A stretch of DNA of 64,000 nt from positions 62,001 to 126,000 of the forward strand of contig NZ_LMKC01000002.1 of assembly GCF_001421355.1 (NCBI RefSeq), read 5' to 3'. Origin of the DNA: Sphingomonas sp. Leaf9. GTDB taxonomy: Bacteria; Pseudomonadota; Alphaproteobacteria; Sphingomonadales; Sphingomonadaceae. Every line of letters begins with the position of its first letter. Position 1 is the stretch's first letter. Below are positions 36,998 through 46,408 of this stretch, in pieces. The translations under genes and the position numbers were made by a program. The notes under the pieces were generated by a model, which did no database searches, was not told the origin of the DNA, and saw only the letters and a list, made by a program, of their open reading frames with translations.

Positions 36998-38700
36998 AGG
37001 AACCGTTCGCCTTCGATCTGGTCGAGCGCCGCGCCGAACGCGGTGCGCGCCTCTGCGATCGATCGTTCGTCCTGCGTCGCCAGCACGCTTTCGAACTGGC
37101 CGAGCATCTGGCCGATCGCGGCGCGGGTGTCGCCGAGAAAGGATTCATACGCCCGTCGTGCGCGTGCCATCAGCGCGGCATTGACCGCATCGTCGCGCGG
37201 ATGGACCTTCAGCGCGGCCAGCGCCGCGCGGCGCTTCTCGATCTCGGCGGGGTCGGGCGCGTCCTCGTCGTCGACGATCACCAGGTTGCGGGTCATGCCC
37301 GTTTCCGGGACGGCCAGGTCGACTTCCAGCAATCCCGAACTGTCATAGCTGAAGCGGCATTCGATCGACACGGCACCCGCCGGACGCCGGGGAACCTCGA
37401 TGGTCACCTCGCCCAGCTTGACGTTGCCTGCGACCTCACGCGCTTCGCCCTGATAGATGCCGAACTGCACCCGGCGCTGGTTGTCGACGACCGTCGAGAA
37501 GCTCGACACCCGGCTGATCGGCACCGCCGAATTACGTTCGATGATCGGCGAGAACAGCCCGGTGCGAAAGCCGCCGCGCCCGTCGGGTTCGCTGGTGTCG
37601 ACCCCCAGCGTGAACGGGCAGACATCGGTCAGCCGGATTTCGTCCAGCCCCGCATCGCGCGCCAGCAGCCCGGCCTGCACCGCCGCGCCCATCGCCACGG
37701 CATGGTCGGGATGCACCGTGGTCGCGGGAAAGCGGCCGAACATGCGGGTGACCGCACGTCGGACGATCGGCATCCGCGTCGCCCCGCCGACCAGCACGAC
37801 TTCGGACAGGGCGGCGGCGGCAATGCTGCTGTCGCGCAGCGAGCGCAGGACCGGCTCGCGAATCCGCTGGAGCAAGGCGGCGGCATGTTCCTCGAACGCG
37901 GCGGCGGTGACGGGGACGCTGAGCGCCGTATCCCCCACCGTGACCGACAGGTCGGCCGAGTCCGCTTCGCTCAGCGCGCGGCGGCACCGTTCTGCCGCCT
38001 GCGCCATCAGCGCTGTGGCACGGTCGGGCGGCAGCTTGGCAAGCAGCCCGCCGGGATCGAGCGCGGCGCGGGTCAGGTCGATCAGGCAATCGTTGAAATC
38101 GTCGCCACCCAGCCGGTTGTCGCCGGCCGAGGCGCGCACCTCGATCACCCCGTCGAACATCTCGACGATCGACACGTCGAACGTGCCGCCGCCCAGGTCG
38201 AAGACGAGGAAGGGTTCGCGGTCGCCCCGGTCGGCGATGCCACAGGCGAGCGCGGCGGCGGTCGGTTCGTTGATGAGCCGCTTGATCGGCAGCCCGGCCA
38301 GCTCGCCCGCGCGCCTGGTCGCCTTGCGCTGGCGGTCGTTGAAATAGGCGGGAACGGTCACGACCGCGCCGGTCACGGTGTCGCCGGTGAACGCCTCCGC
38401 GTCGCGTTTCAGGCTGGCGAGAACCAGCGCCGACAGCGCCTCCGCATCATAGTCGCGCTTCGCCAGCCGGGCGGTTTCGCGCGTGCCGATCCGCCGCTTG
38501 AAACTGGTGACGGTGCGGTCGGGATGCGTCGCCATCCGGTCACGCGCGGCACGGCCGACCAGCACCGCGTCATCGTCGCCGATGCTGACGGCGGAAGGGG
38601 TCAGATAGTCCCCCAGCGCGTTCGGGACCATGACCGGCTGGTCGTCCCGCCACAGGGCGCAGGCGCTGTTGGTGGTGCCAAGGTCAATGCCGACGATCAT
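36994..38700 (-). CDS. hscC: Hsp70 family chaperone, HscC type
   Basis: The 568-residue chaperone has the Hsp70 ATPase signatures VGIDLGTTNSACALW (3-17), FLVFDLGGGTFDVSIVEMFD and VVLVGGATRMPIVRR. It has a beta-sandwich substrate-binding domain (about 360-480) and a short lid, giving the reduced length seen in HscC rather than DnaK. There are no iron-sulfur assembly genes nearby, which argues against HscA. It is cotranslated with the J-like gene. The 147-bp gap to the divergent TonB receptor gene probably holds promoters for both. Confidence 0.9.
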   Translation of the reverse strand: MIVGIDLGTTNSACALWRDDQPVMVPNALGDYLTPSAVSIGDDDAVLVGRAARDRMATHPDRTVTSFKRRIGTRETARLAKRDYDAEALSALVLASLKRDAEAFTGDTVTGAVVTVPAYFNDRQRKATRRAGELAGLPIKRLINEPTAAALACGIADRGDREPFLVFDLGGGTFDVSIVEMFDGVIEVRASAGDNRLGGDDFNDCLIDLTRAALDPGGLLAKLPPDRATALMAQAAERCRRALSEADSADLSVTVGDTALSVPVTAAAFEEHAAALLQRIREPVLRSLRDSSIAAAALSEVVLVGGATRMPIVRRAVTRMFGRFPATTVHPDHAVAMGAAVQAGLLARDAGLDEIRLTDVCPFTLGVDTSEPDGRGGFRTGLFSPIIERNSAVPISRVSSFSTVVDNQRRVQFGIYQGEAREVAGNVKLGEVTIEVPRRPAGAVSIECRFSYDSSGLLEVDLAVPETGMTRNLVIVDDEDAPDPAEIEKRRAALAALKVHPRDDAVNAALMARARRAYESFLGDTRAAIGQMLGQFESVLATQDERSIAEARTAFGAALDQIEGERFL

Positions 38701-38847
38701 GTCCCACCCCGTTTCGATGCCGCACCGGATGTAGCGCGTGGCCGGCGACAGGCAATGTTCGATCGCGACCACGGCGTTAACCAACTGGTATCCACCTGTA
38801 CCCTAAGCCTTCCCTGCTAAGGACAATCGGTCCGGGGGGATGCGGGG

Positions 38848-41586
38848 ATGCGTAAGAGCGGATTTTTGCTGGCGGCAAGCGCCTGTGTGACGGTGGCGGC
38901 ACCGGTTTCGGCGCAGGGGTTGCGGGGCGTCGTGCCCACCGCCGGGGACAAGGCGGATGCCAAGCCCACCGAGGAGCAGTCCGCCAACACCGCCGACATC
39001 ATCGTCACCGCGACTCGCCGTTCGCAGCGCCTGTCGAACGTACCGATCGCGGTCAGCGCGTACAGCACCGCCGCGCTCCAGAATTCGGGCGCGACCGATA
39101 TCCGCCAGATGGCGCAGCTCTCGCCGTCGCTGATCGTCTCCTCGACCGGATCGGAAGCGAACGCGACCGCCCGCCTGCGCGGCATCGGCACCGTCGGCGA
39201 CAATCCCGGCCTCGAAAGCTCGGTCGCGGTGTTCATCGACGGCGTCTATCGCAGCCGCACGGGTTCGGGCCTGAACGACCTGGGCGAAGTCGAACGGATC
39301 GAGGTGCTGCGCGGGCCGCAGGGTACGTTGTCGGGCCGCAATTCGTCGGCCGGCGCGATCAGCATCTACACCAAATATCCCTCGTTCGACTTCGGCGGTT
39401 ATGGCGAGGCGACCTACGGCAATTTCAACGCCGTCCGTCTGGCCGGCGCGCTGACCGGGCCGATCGTGAAGGACAAGCTGGCCTTCCGCGTCGATGGCGT
39501 GTTCGCCAAGCGCGACGGCTTCTACCGCGATGTCGTCAACGACACCGACTATAACGACCGCAACCGCTATTTCGTGCGCGGGCAGCTGTTCTTCAAACCG
39601 GTCGACAATTTCTCGGTCCGGCTGATCGGCGACTATACCTATCGCAACGAAAAGTGTTGCGGCGCGGTCTATCTCGACACGCAGGAAAAGCTCGATCCGA
39701 CGCCGGGCGTCGCGGGTGACTATGTTCCCGCCGCGCAGAACCGCATCGTCACGATCCTGCGCAGCCTGGGCGGCGTGCTGCCCAGCAACGGCGACCCGTA
39801 TAATCGCCAGATCGCGAACTCGCGCGGTCGCGCCTATTCCAACGTGACCAAGGATTATGGCGGCTCGGCGCGGATCGGCTGGACCTTTGCCAACATGCAG
39901 CTGATTTCGATCAGCGCCTATCGCGAGTACAAGGCCGGGGGTGCCGCCGACCTCGATTACGGCAGCGTCGACATCGGCTACCGCGCCGACGACGGCAACG
40001 CCTATCGCCAGTTCCGCACCTTTACGCAGGAAACGCGGCTGAGCGGCGGGCTGTTCGGCAACCGGCTCGACTGGATGGTCGGCGGCTATTACGCCCATGA
40101 AAAGCTGCAGGTCGCCGACAATCTCCGCTTCGGGACCGATTTCGGTGCTTTCGCCGCCTGCCGCCTGGTGGCGACGATCAATCCGCTGGAGGCGCTGCGC
40201 ACCCCGCGTGCGTCGGGTTGCCTGAGCGCGGTGGGTCGTGCCGCGCTGACCCCGGCGGTGGGGCCCACGATCATCGCCGGCATCGATCGCCTGTCGACGC
40301 TGAACGACCTTGGCAGCATCCGCGATACTTACGACCAGACCAGCAGCAACTATGCGTTCTTCACCCATAATATCTTCAAGGTGACCGACACGCTCAGCCT
40401 GACCGGCGGCCTGCGCTACACCAACGAACACAAGCAGCTGAACGCCAGCTTCGTGAACAACAACACCGTCTGCCCCGCGCAGCAGGCGGCGCTGCGCCCG
40501 CTGCTCGGCAGCAGCAACGCGACGCTGCGGTCGCTGGCGGCGGGGATCATCACGCTGACCTGCACCGGCAATTCGACCGCCGCGCTGACCGGCGTGCCGA
40601 TCCGCGATTCGTTGCGGGAAGGCCAGGTTACGGGCACGACCGTGTTGTCGTGGAAGCCGGTGCCCAGCACCCTGCTCTATGCGTCCTATGCGCGTGGCTA
40701 CAAGGCGGGTGGCTATAATCTCGATCGTTCCGACCTGACGGCAAACGTCTTCGCCACGCCGACCGCCGCCAACGCATCGAACCTGCGCTTCGACCCGGAA
40801 ACGGTGCAGGCGTTCGAAGTCGGCGTGAAGTACAGCGCGGCGAAGTTCACCGCGAACCTGGCCGCGTTCCGTTCGGCCTTCCGCAATTTCCAGCTGAATA
40901 CGTTCAACGGCACGAACTTCATCGTGCAGAACATCAGTTCGTGCGGCGATGCGCTGGGCGGGGCCGATCGCGACAATGATTCCACCACCGGCCGCTGCAC
41001 CGGAAAGGTTGGCGCGGGTGTCGTGACGCAGGGCTTCGAGCTGGAGGCGGGCGCCTATCCCGCGCCGAACCTCGCCTTCAACCTCGGCTATACCTATGCC
41101 CACACGCAATATCGCCGGAACCTGGTCGGCAGCGAATCGGGCGAGCCGCTGAACGCTGCGCTGTTCTTGCTCCCGGGCAACCAGATGTCGAACGCGCCGC
41201 GCCATACCATCACCAATTCGGCGGTGTGGACCCCGGCGGTGTCGCGCAACCTGACCGCGCTGTTCTACGTCGATAGCCGCCTGTCGAGCGACTATAACAC
41301 CGGGTCCGACCTGTTCGCCGAAAAGGAGCAGGACGGCTTCTTCCTGATGAACGCCCGCATCGGCCTGCGCGGTCCCGAACAGCGCTGGGCGATCGAATTC
41401 TGGGGGCAGAACATCCTCGACACCGATTATCAGCAGGTCGCCTTCGCCGCCCCGTTCCAGGGATCGGGCAGCGTGTCGCAGGTGACCCGCTTCGGATCGC
41501 CCGCCTTTGCCGCGGGCAATGCGATCACCTCCTCCTACCTCGCCGAACCGCGCACCTACGGCATCACGCTGCGCTCGCGGTTCTGA
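38848..41586 (+). CDS. TonB-dependent receptor (large, sphingomonad type)
   Basis: The 912-residue outer-membrane receptor has a signal peptide (FLLAASACVTVAAPVSAQG), a TonB box-like ADIIVTATRRSQRLSNVPIA, the plug (AVSAYSTAALQNSGATDIRQ; ERIEVLRGPQGTLSGRNSSA) and a long barrel ending PRTYGITLRSRF with a terminal Phe. This is the carbohydrate/xenobiotic-type receptor class abundant in Sphingomonadales. Extracellular loops contain paired cysteines (for example ACRLVATI ... SGCLSAV). A chemoreceptor gene follows after 33 bp. The ligand is unknown. ATG at 38848 follows GCGGGG. Confidence 0.93.
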   Translation: MRKSGFLLAASACVTVAAPVSAQGLRGVVPTAGDKADAKPTEEQSANTADIIVTATRRSQRLSNVPIAVSAYSTAALQNSGATDIRQMAQLSPSLIVSSTGSEANATARLRGIGTVGDNPGLESSVAVFIDGVYRSRTGSGLNDLGEVERIEVLRGPQGTLSGRNSSAGAISIYTKYPSFDFGGYGEATYGNFNAVRLAGALTGPIVKDKLAFRVDGVFAKRDGFYRDVVNDTDYNDRNRYFVRGQLFFKPVDNFSVRLIGDYTYRNEKCCGAVYLDTQEKLDPTPGVAGDYVPAAQNRIVTILRSLGGVLPSNGDPYNRQIANSRGRAYSNVTKDYGGSARIGWTFANMQLISISAYREYKAGGAADLDYGSVDIGYRADDGNAYRQFRTFTQETRLSGGLFGNRLDWMVGGYYAHEKLQVADNLRFGTDFGAFAACRLVATINPLEALRTPRASGCLSAVGRAALTPAVGPTIIAGIDRLSTLNDLGSIRDTYDQTSSNYAFFTHNIFKVTDTLSLTGGLRYTNEHKQLNASFVNNNTVCPAQQAALRPLLGSSNATLRSLAAGIITLTCTGNSTAALTGVPIRDSLREGQVTGTTVLSWKPVPSTLLYASYARGYKAGGYNLDRSDLTANVFATPTAANASNLRFDPETVQAFEVGVKYSAAKFTANLAAFRSAFRNFQLNTFNGTNFIVQNISSCGDALGGADRDNDSTTGRCTGKVGAGVVTQGFELEAGAYPAPNLAFNLGYTYAHTQYRRNLVGSESGEPLNAALFLLPGNQMSNAPRHTITNSAVWTPAVSRNLTALFYVDSRLSSDYNTGSDLFAEKEQDGFFLMNARIGLRGPEQRWAIEFWGQNILDTDYQQVAFAAPFQGSGSVSQVTRFGSPAFAAGNAITSSYLAEPRTYGITLRSRF

Positions 41587-41619
41587 CATGATTGTTTTGT
41601 TTCCAACGGATCGGCTCCG

Positions 41620-43446
41620 ATGAAGATACCGCGTAAGCTCGGCCTGTCGTTCCTGACGATCAACGCTTCGGCGGCGGTGGTCATGCTGGTGTTCCTTGCC
41701 AGCATCCTGATGATCGCCAGGACGACCGAGCGGAACAACCACAGCCAGGACGTCTATGCGAAGGCATTGACGCTGGAGACCGCGATCCTCCGCCAGAACA
41801 GCCAGTTTCGCGGCTTTCTGGTCACCGGCGACCCGACCTACCTCAAATCCTATGAGGAAGCGCGGGTCGAGTTCGACGCGACGGCGGTCGAGCTGGCGGC
41901 GATGCTGACGGTCGCGTCGGAACAGGCCGAGCTGGCCGAGGCACGGCGCGAGACGCTGGCATGGCGGCGCAACTGGGGCGACCGGCTGATCGCGCGCGTA
42001 AAGGCGGGCGAGCGCGACGCCGCGCAGGAGGAAGTGCGCGGCGCGGGGGCAAAGGTGCTGGTGAGCAAGATCGCGCTGCCGCTGCGCGCGCTGCGTGCCA
42101 CCGAAACCGACGCGATGGCGGGACATGCCGACGATCAGGCGGGGGCGATCCGCATGGCGCTGATCGCGCTGGTCGTGGGCGGCATCGCGCTGATCGCGAT
42201 CGCGGTCACCTTGGCACGGTTGCTCAGCCGGCAGATCGCCCGGCCGATCACGACGCTGACCCAGGCGATGGCCGACCTTGCCAATGGCCGCCACGACATC
42301 GCCGTCGACGCGGCGGGGCGCACCGACGAACTGGGCGACATGGCGCGCGCGGTGCTGGTATTCCGCGATACCGCCACGGCCAAGCTGGCCGACGATCGCG
42401 ACCGCGAAGCGGCGATGACCGCGATCGGCGGGGGCTTGCGCAGCCTGTCGCAGGCCGACCTGACCGCGCGGCTGGCCGATGTGCCCGCCGCCTTCCGCGT
42501 GCTGTCGGACGATTTCAACCTCGCCACCGCCAGCCTTGCCCAGGTGCTGGGCGATGTCCGGGGCAGCGTCGATTCGATCAAGCTGAATTCGGGTGAGATC
42601 GCGCAGGCTGCCACCGACCTTGCCGAGCGTACCGAGCGCGAGGCGGCGGCGTTGCAGCAATCCTCCTCCGCGCTGGACGACGTAACCCGTTCGATCCGCG
42701 AAGGCGCGGTCGCGGCGACCGAGGCGAGCGGGGCGATGGCCGAGACTCGCGGCGAGGCCGAGCGCGGCGATGCAGTCGTGCGACAGGCGATTGCGGCGAT
42801 GCACGGCATCGAACAGGCCAGCGACGAGATCGCGCAGATCATCACCCTGATCGACGGGATCGCGTTCCAGACGAACCTGCTGGCGCTGAACGCGGGAATC
42901 GAAGCGGCGCGGGCGGGCGAGGCGGGCAAGGGCTTTGCCGTCGTCGCGTCCGAAGTCCGCGCGCTGGCGCAGCGTTCGGCCGATGCCGCGACCGAGGTGA
43001 AGACGAAGGTGAAGGCCGCATCGACCCATGTCGGCGCCGGCGTGGAACTGGTCGAGCAGACCGGCGAGGCACTGGCGCGGATCATCGAGCGGGTGGCCGG
43101 GGTCGGCGGCTCGATCGACGCGATCGCGCGCCAGTCGGATCATCAGGCGACCAGCCTCGGCCAGATCAACGTCGCCATCGCCGAAATGGACGCCATGACG
43201 CAGCAGAATGCGGCGATGGTCGAACAGACCTCCGCCGCCTCGCGCCAGCTGGTCGAGGAGGCCGAGGCGCTGGCCCTGTCGGTCGCCGCCTTTTTGATCG
43301 ATACGCCGGCTACTGCCGACGCCCCCGCGCCGCGTGCGTCGGCGAATGTCACGCCGTTGCAGCCCAAGCGGTCGCAGCGTCGCTGGGTAACCCCGCCCGA
43401 GCCTGCGCCGCTCAAGGTCGCCAATGACGACTGGGATGCGTTCTGA
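41620..43446 (+). CDS. Methyl-accepting chemotaxis protein with CHASE3-like sensor
   Basis: The 608-residue chemoreceptor has helix one at about 12-33, a CHASE3-like helical sensor (40-180; [20 protein letters not shown]), helix two at about 185-205, HAMP ([20 protein letters not shown]) and a signalling domain with the hairpin tip [20 protein letters not shown]. It ends in NDDWDAF, resembling the C-terminal CheR/CheB-tethering pentapeptide. It starts 33 bp after the TonB receptor gene, so the two may be coexpressed. Confidence 0.93.
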   Translation: MKIPRKLGLSFLTINASAAVVMLVFLASILMIARTTERNNHSQDVYAKALTLETAILRQNSQFRGFLVTGDPTYLKSYEEARVEFDATAVELAAMLTVASEQAELAEARRETLAWRRNWGDRLIARVKAGERDAAQEEVRGAGAKVLVSKIALPLRALRATETDAMAGHADDQAGAIRMALIALVVGGIALIAIAVTLARLLSRQIARPITTLTQAMADLANGRHDIAVDAAGRTDELGDMARAVLVFRDTATAKLADDRDREAAMTAIGGGLRSLSQADLTARLADVPAAFRVLSDDFNLATASLAQVLGDVRGSVDSIKLNSGEIAQAATDLAERTEREAAALQQSSSALDDVTRSIREGAVAATEASGAMAETRGEAERGDAVVRQAIAAMHGIEQASDEIAQIITLIDGIAFQTNLLALNAGIEAARAGEAGKGFAVVASEVRALAQRSADAATEVKTKVKAASTHVGAGVELVEQTGEALARIIERVAGVGGSIDAIARQSDHQATSLGQINVAIAEMDAMTQQNAAMVEQTSAASRQLVEEAEALALSVAAFLIDTPATADAPAPRASANVTPLQPKRSQRRWVTPPEPAPLKVANDDWDAF

Positions 43447-43451
43447 TCATC

Positions 43452-44462
43452 ATGGCAGGACCATTGGCCCGGCAGGCGCAGGTCGTGCGCGCCTTGGGCT
43501 CCCCCTTCGTCGCGGCGATCCTCGATGCCGGTGAACGACAATTGCACCGCGCGCCGCTGACCGCGCGGCGGATCGACGACTGGCCGGGCGATCCGGCGGC
43601 TGACGCATTGGCGATGCGCTTCAACGGCGCGCTGCACGCGCTGGCGCGGCGCGGGGATCGCCCCGCGCTGTCGACGCTATACGCCACGCGTACCGGCGAT
43701 TTCGACGGCGTGATCGGCGATACGATGGCGCAGGCCGATGCCTTCATCGCCGACTGGATGCGCGAACCGCCCCAGACCAACGAGGTCGCCCGCAGCGCCG
43801 CGATCATGGCCGCGCTGATGACGCTGCGCGCCGACGTCGATCTGCCGGTCGAATTGCTCGAATTGGGCGCCAGTGCCGGACTGAACCTCAATCTCGGCCG
43901 CTATGCGTTCGACCTGGGCGGGGTGCGTGTCGGTGATGCCGCGTCGCCGGTCCGGATCACGCCCGAATGGCGCGGCCGCCCGCCGCTGGCCCGCCCGGTC
44001 GAGATCGTCAGCGCGCGCGGCGTCGACCTGCGGCCGCTGATCGTCGGCGATCCGGCGGCGCAGGAGCGGTTGATGGCCTATGTCTGGGCCGACCAGCCCG
44101 AGCGGGCCGAGCGGCTGCGCCACGCGCTGGCGATTGCCCACGCCCATCCGCCACGGGTGGAGCGCGACGATATCGCCCACTGGCTGCCACAAGCCTTGTC
44201 ACGGCCGGCCGTCGCCGGCACCTGTCGAGTGGTCGTCCACGCGATGTCGCTGCAATATTGCGATGCCGCCACCCATGCGACCGTCGCCGAGGCGCTTGCC
44301 ACCGCCGACACGCCGATCGCCCGCATCGGCTTCGAATGGACCGAGGCGCGCGATGCCGTCCACCTGACGCTTACCACCTACCCGGACGGGCGCACGCGGC
44401 ATCTGGCGACGTGCCATGCCTATGGCCACTGGATCGACTGGCACGGCCCGACCGACGGCTGA
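43452..44462 (+). CDS. DUF2332 family protein
   Basis: The 336-residue protein matches DUF2332 in its features: an early LGSPFVAAILDAGERQL, the core VELLELGASAGLNLNLGRYAFDLGG (about 135-160), WADQPERAERLRHALAIA and a C-terminal VVVHAMSLQYCDA. The LELGASAGLNL segment looks like a SAM-binding motif I, so methyltransferase-like folding is suspected, but no activity is established. It starts 5 bp after the chemoreceptor gene and converges on the phosphoribosyltransferase gene. Confidence 0.88.
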   Translation: MAGPLARQAQVVRALGSPFVAAILDAGERQLHRAPLTARRIDDWPGDPAADALAMRFNGALHALARRGDRPALSTLYATRTGDFDGVIGDTMAQADAFIADWMREPPQTNEVARSAAIMAALMTLRADVDLPVELLELGASAGLNLNLGRYAFDLGGVRVGDAASPVRITPEWRGRPPLARPVEIVSARGVDLRPLIVGDPAAQERLMAYVWADQPERAERLRHALAIAHAHPPRVERDDIAHWLPQALSRPAVAGTCRVVVHAMSLQYCDAATHATVAEALATADTPIARIGFEWTEARDAVHLTLTTYPDGRTRHLATCHAYGHWIDWHGPTDG

Positions 44463-44479
44463 ACGCCGCCCCGTCGTCG

Positions 44480-45031
44480 TCAGCGCAGGATGATATCGGC
44501 CCCGTGCTTGTGCGCGCGGATTTCCGCTTCGGTCAGGCCGTTGATCTCGTGCGGGAAGATCAGCCAGTCGCTGGTCTGGTGCACGAAGAAGTCGGGGGCG
44601 AGGTCGGTCACGTTGCGCGACGGCTTGTAATAGACGGTCGCGACCTTCAGCTCGTCCGGCAGGCGATCCCCGCACCGGTCCCGCAACTCGGCCAGCACCG
44701 CGCGGATCGACCGGCCGGAATCGAACACGTCGTCGATCAGCAGCAGGCGATCCCCGCGCGTCAGCACATCGACCAGATAGCCAAGGCCATAGACGCGCAC
44801 CTCCGCCTCCTGCTGGTCGATGCCGGTATAGGATGCGGTACGGATCGCGATATGGTCGCTCTGCACGCCGCGATATTCCAGCAGTTCCTGCACGGCGATC
44901 CCGACCGGCGCGCCGCCGCGCCAGATGCCGACGATATGCGTCGGGCGAAACCCGGCATCGAACACCTGGTTGGCGAGGCGGAAGGAATCTTCCAGCAGGC
45001 GATCGGCCGACAGATAGACTTTGGCGCTCAA
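44480..45031 (-). CDS. Phosphoribosyltransferase (hypoxanthine/xanthine type)
   Basis: The 183-residue protein has the PRPP-binding motif LLLIDDVFDSGRSI (97-110) and VGIWRGGAPVGIAVQELL (34-51), as in type I phosphoribosyltransferases of purine salvage. TTG at 45031 is preferred because homologues begin near SAKVYLSADRLL and AGGATGG lies about 8 bp upstream; ATG at 45070 would add 13 residues. The exact base (hypoxanthine, xanthine or guanine) cannot be read from the sequence. Confidence 0.85.
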   Translation of the reverse strand: MSAKVYLSADRLLEDSFRLANQVFDAGFRPTHIVGIWRGGAPVGIAVQELLEYRGVQSDHIAIRTASYTGIDQQEAEVRVYGLGYLVDVLTRGDRLLLIDDVFDSGRSIRAVLAELRDRCGDRLPDELKVATVYYKPSRNVTDLAPDFFVHQTSDWLIFPHEINGLTEAEIRAHKHGADIILR

Positions 45032-45128
45032 GAAATATCCATCCTGATTGGGGCGAGGGGGCATGCCCATCGCGCGACCGAACGGTCGCCGGGTCCATCG
45101 GGATCATCGATCGAACGGAAGGTGTCGC

Positions 45129-45202
45129 TGGATGCCCCGTGAGGATTCGAACCTCAATTAACGGAGTCAGAGTCCGTAGTCTTACCTTTAGACGACAGGG
45201 CA
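45129..45202 (-). tRNA. tRNA-Gln (anticodon CTG)
   Basis: Read on the minus strand, the 74-nt sequence has acceptor TGCCCTG pairing with CGGGGCA (one G-T pair), D-arm GTCGTCTAAAGGTAAGAC, anticodon stem-loop ACGGA-CTCTGAC-TCCGT giving CTG, T-arm GAGGTTCGAATCCTC, and encoded CCA at 45131-45129. It lies between the phosphoribosyltransferase gene and ppx. Confidence 0.96.
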
Positions 45203-45279
45203 GCGTCGCAGCGAGGGCGGTCGGATAGGGCGACTGTCCGGGCATGTCAACGCCGAATCGCTCGATTCGTCGCAATCCC

Positions 45280-45308
45280 TTGTGGCGGACGGCGGGCTTC
45301 GCTAGTCT
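45280..45308 (+). promoter_or_regulatory. Candidate promoter for ppx-rlmE
   Basis: TTGTGG (45280-45285), a 17-bp spacer and TAGTCT (45303-45308) lie about 50 bp before the ppx start. Spacing is ideal and no other gene intervenes. Confidence 0.4.
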
Positions 45309-45355
45309 GGGGTTCAAGCACCGAGCGGCGTTCGGCCGTGACGGATAGAACATAA

Positions 45356-46408
45356 GTGAGTGACGGCATGGGGGATCTCTCCGCCCGGTTGCCGCACCGG
45401 GGGGCGCGCGGCGCTCCTCGCAAGGCAGCTTCTTCGCCGGCGCGGCCGCGCTGGCCGGGCGCGCGTCATTACGCTGCGCTCGACCTCGGCACCAACAATT
45501 GCCGGCTGCTGATCGCCCGGCCGCAGGGCGACGGGTTCGCGGTGGTCGATGCGTTTTCGCGCATCGTCCGGCTGGGCGAGGGGCTGGCCGCGACCGGTCG
45601 CCTGTCCGACGCCGCGATGGACCGCACCGTCGCCGCGCTGAAAATCTGCGCCGAAAAGCTGAAACGCCGCGACGTGACGCTCGCCCGTTCGGTCGCGACC
45701 GAGGCGTGTCGTCGTGCGACCAACGGCCCGGCGTTCGTCGAACGGGTGCTGGAGGAAACCGGCATCCATCTCGACATCATCACCGCCGAGGAAGAGGCGC
45801 GGTTGGCCGTGCTCGGCTGCCATGCGCTGCTCGAACCCGGTGACGGGCCGGCGCTGGTATTCGACATCGGCGGCGGGTCGACCGAACTGGTGCTGCTTGA
45901 CGCGTCGGGGCCGGTGCCGCGCGTCCTCGACTGGCATTCTGCACCGTGGGGCGTGGTGTCGCTGACCGAGAGCCTGGGTGCGGGCAAGGAAGCGCCGACG
46001 ACCTCGGGTGCCTATGCCCGGATGCGCGCCTGCGTGACCGAAAGCTTCGCGCCCTTTGCCAAGCGCCTGCCGCAGACCGACGAACCACGCCGGCTGCTCG
46101 GCACCAGCGGCACGGTGACGACGCTCGCCAGCGTGCATCTGGGTCTCGCCTCCTACGACCGGTCGCAGATCGACGGGCTGATCGTGCCCGCCGAATCGAT
46201 GCTGGCGGTCAGCCAGCGGCTGGCGGGGATGAGCCTGGCGGAGCGCGGCACGGTGCCGTGCATCGGCAGCGAGCGCGCCGACCTGGTGGTCGCGGGCTGC
46301 GCGATCCTCGAAACGATTCTGGCGCTCTGGCCCGCTGAACGGCTAGGGGTCGCCGACCGTGGGATTCGCGAAGGAATCCTGCGCCGATTGATGGCAGGAA
46401 CCCGATGA
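45356..46408 (+). CDS. Ppx/GppA family phosphatase
   Basis: The 350-residue protein has an ASKHA-fold phosphatase domain: ALDLGTNNCRLLIARP (41-56), SVATEACRRATNG, ITAEEEARLAVLG, LVFDIGGGSTELVLLD and LGTSGTVTTLASV. These are the motifs of exopolyphosphatase/guanosine pentaphosphatase enzymes. It lacks the long C-terminal domain of E. coli Ppx, as is usual for the short alphaproteobacterial form. GTG at 45356 is used; ATG at 45368 is possible. Its stop overlaps rlmE (ATGA). Confidence 0.92.
   Translation: MSDGMGDLSARLPHRGARGAPRKAASSPARPRWPGARHYAALDLGTNNCRLLIARPQGDGFAVVDAFSRIVRLGEGLAATGRLSDAAMDRTVAALKICAEKLKRRDVTLARSVATEACRRATNGPAFVERVLEETGIHLDIITAEEEARLAVLGCHALLEPGDGPALVFDIGGGSTELVLLDASGPVPRVLDWHSAPWGVVSLTESLGAGKEAPTTSGAYARMRACVTESFAPFAKRLPQTDEPRRLLGTSGTVTTLASVHLGLASYDRSQIDGLIVPAESMLAVSQRLAGMSLAERGTVPCIGSERADLVVAGCAILETILALWPAERLGVADRGIREGILRRLMAGTR

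Noticed and set aside
35510..38700. HscA/HscB iron-sulfur chaperone pair
   Set aside because: No iscU, iscA or fdx genes nearby, and length and partner architecture fit HscC better.
38803..43143. 1446-codon open frame on the minus strand opposite the TonB receptor and chemoreceptor genes
   Set aside because: Composition is that of an antisense shadow; the opposite strand encodes two recognisable proteins throughout.
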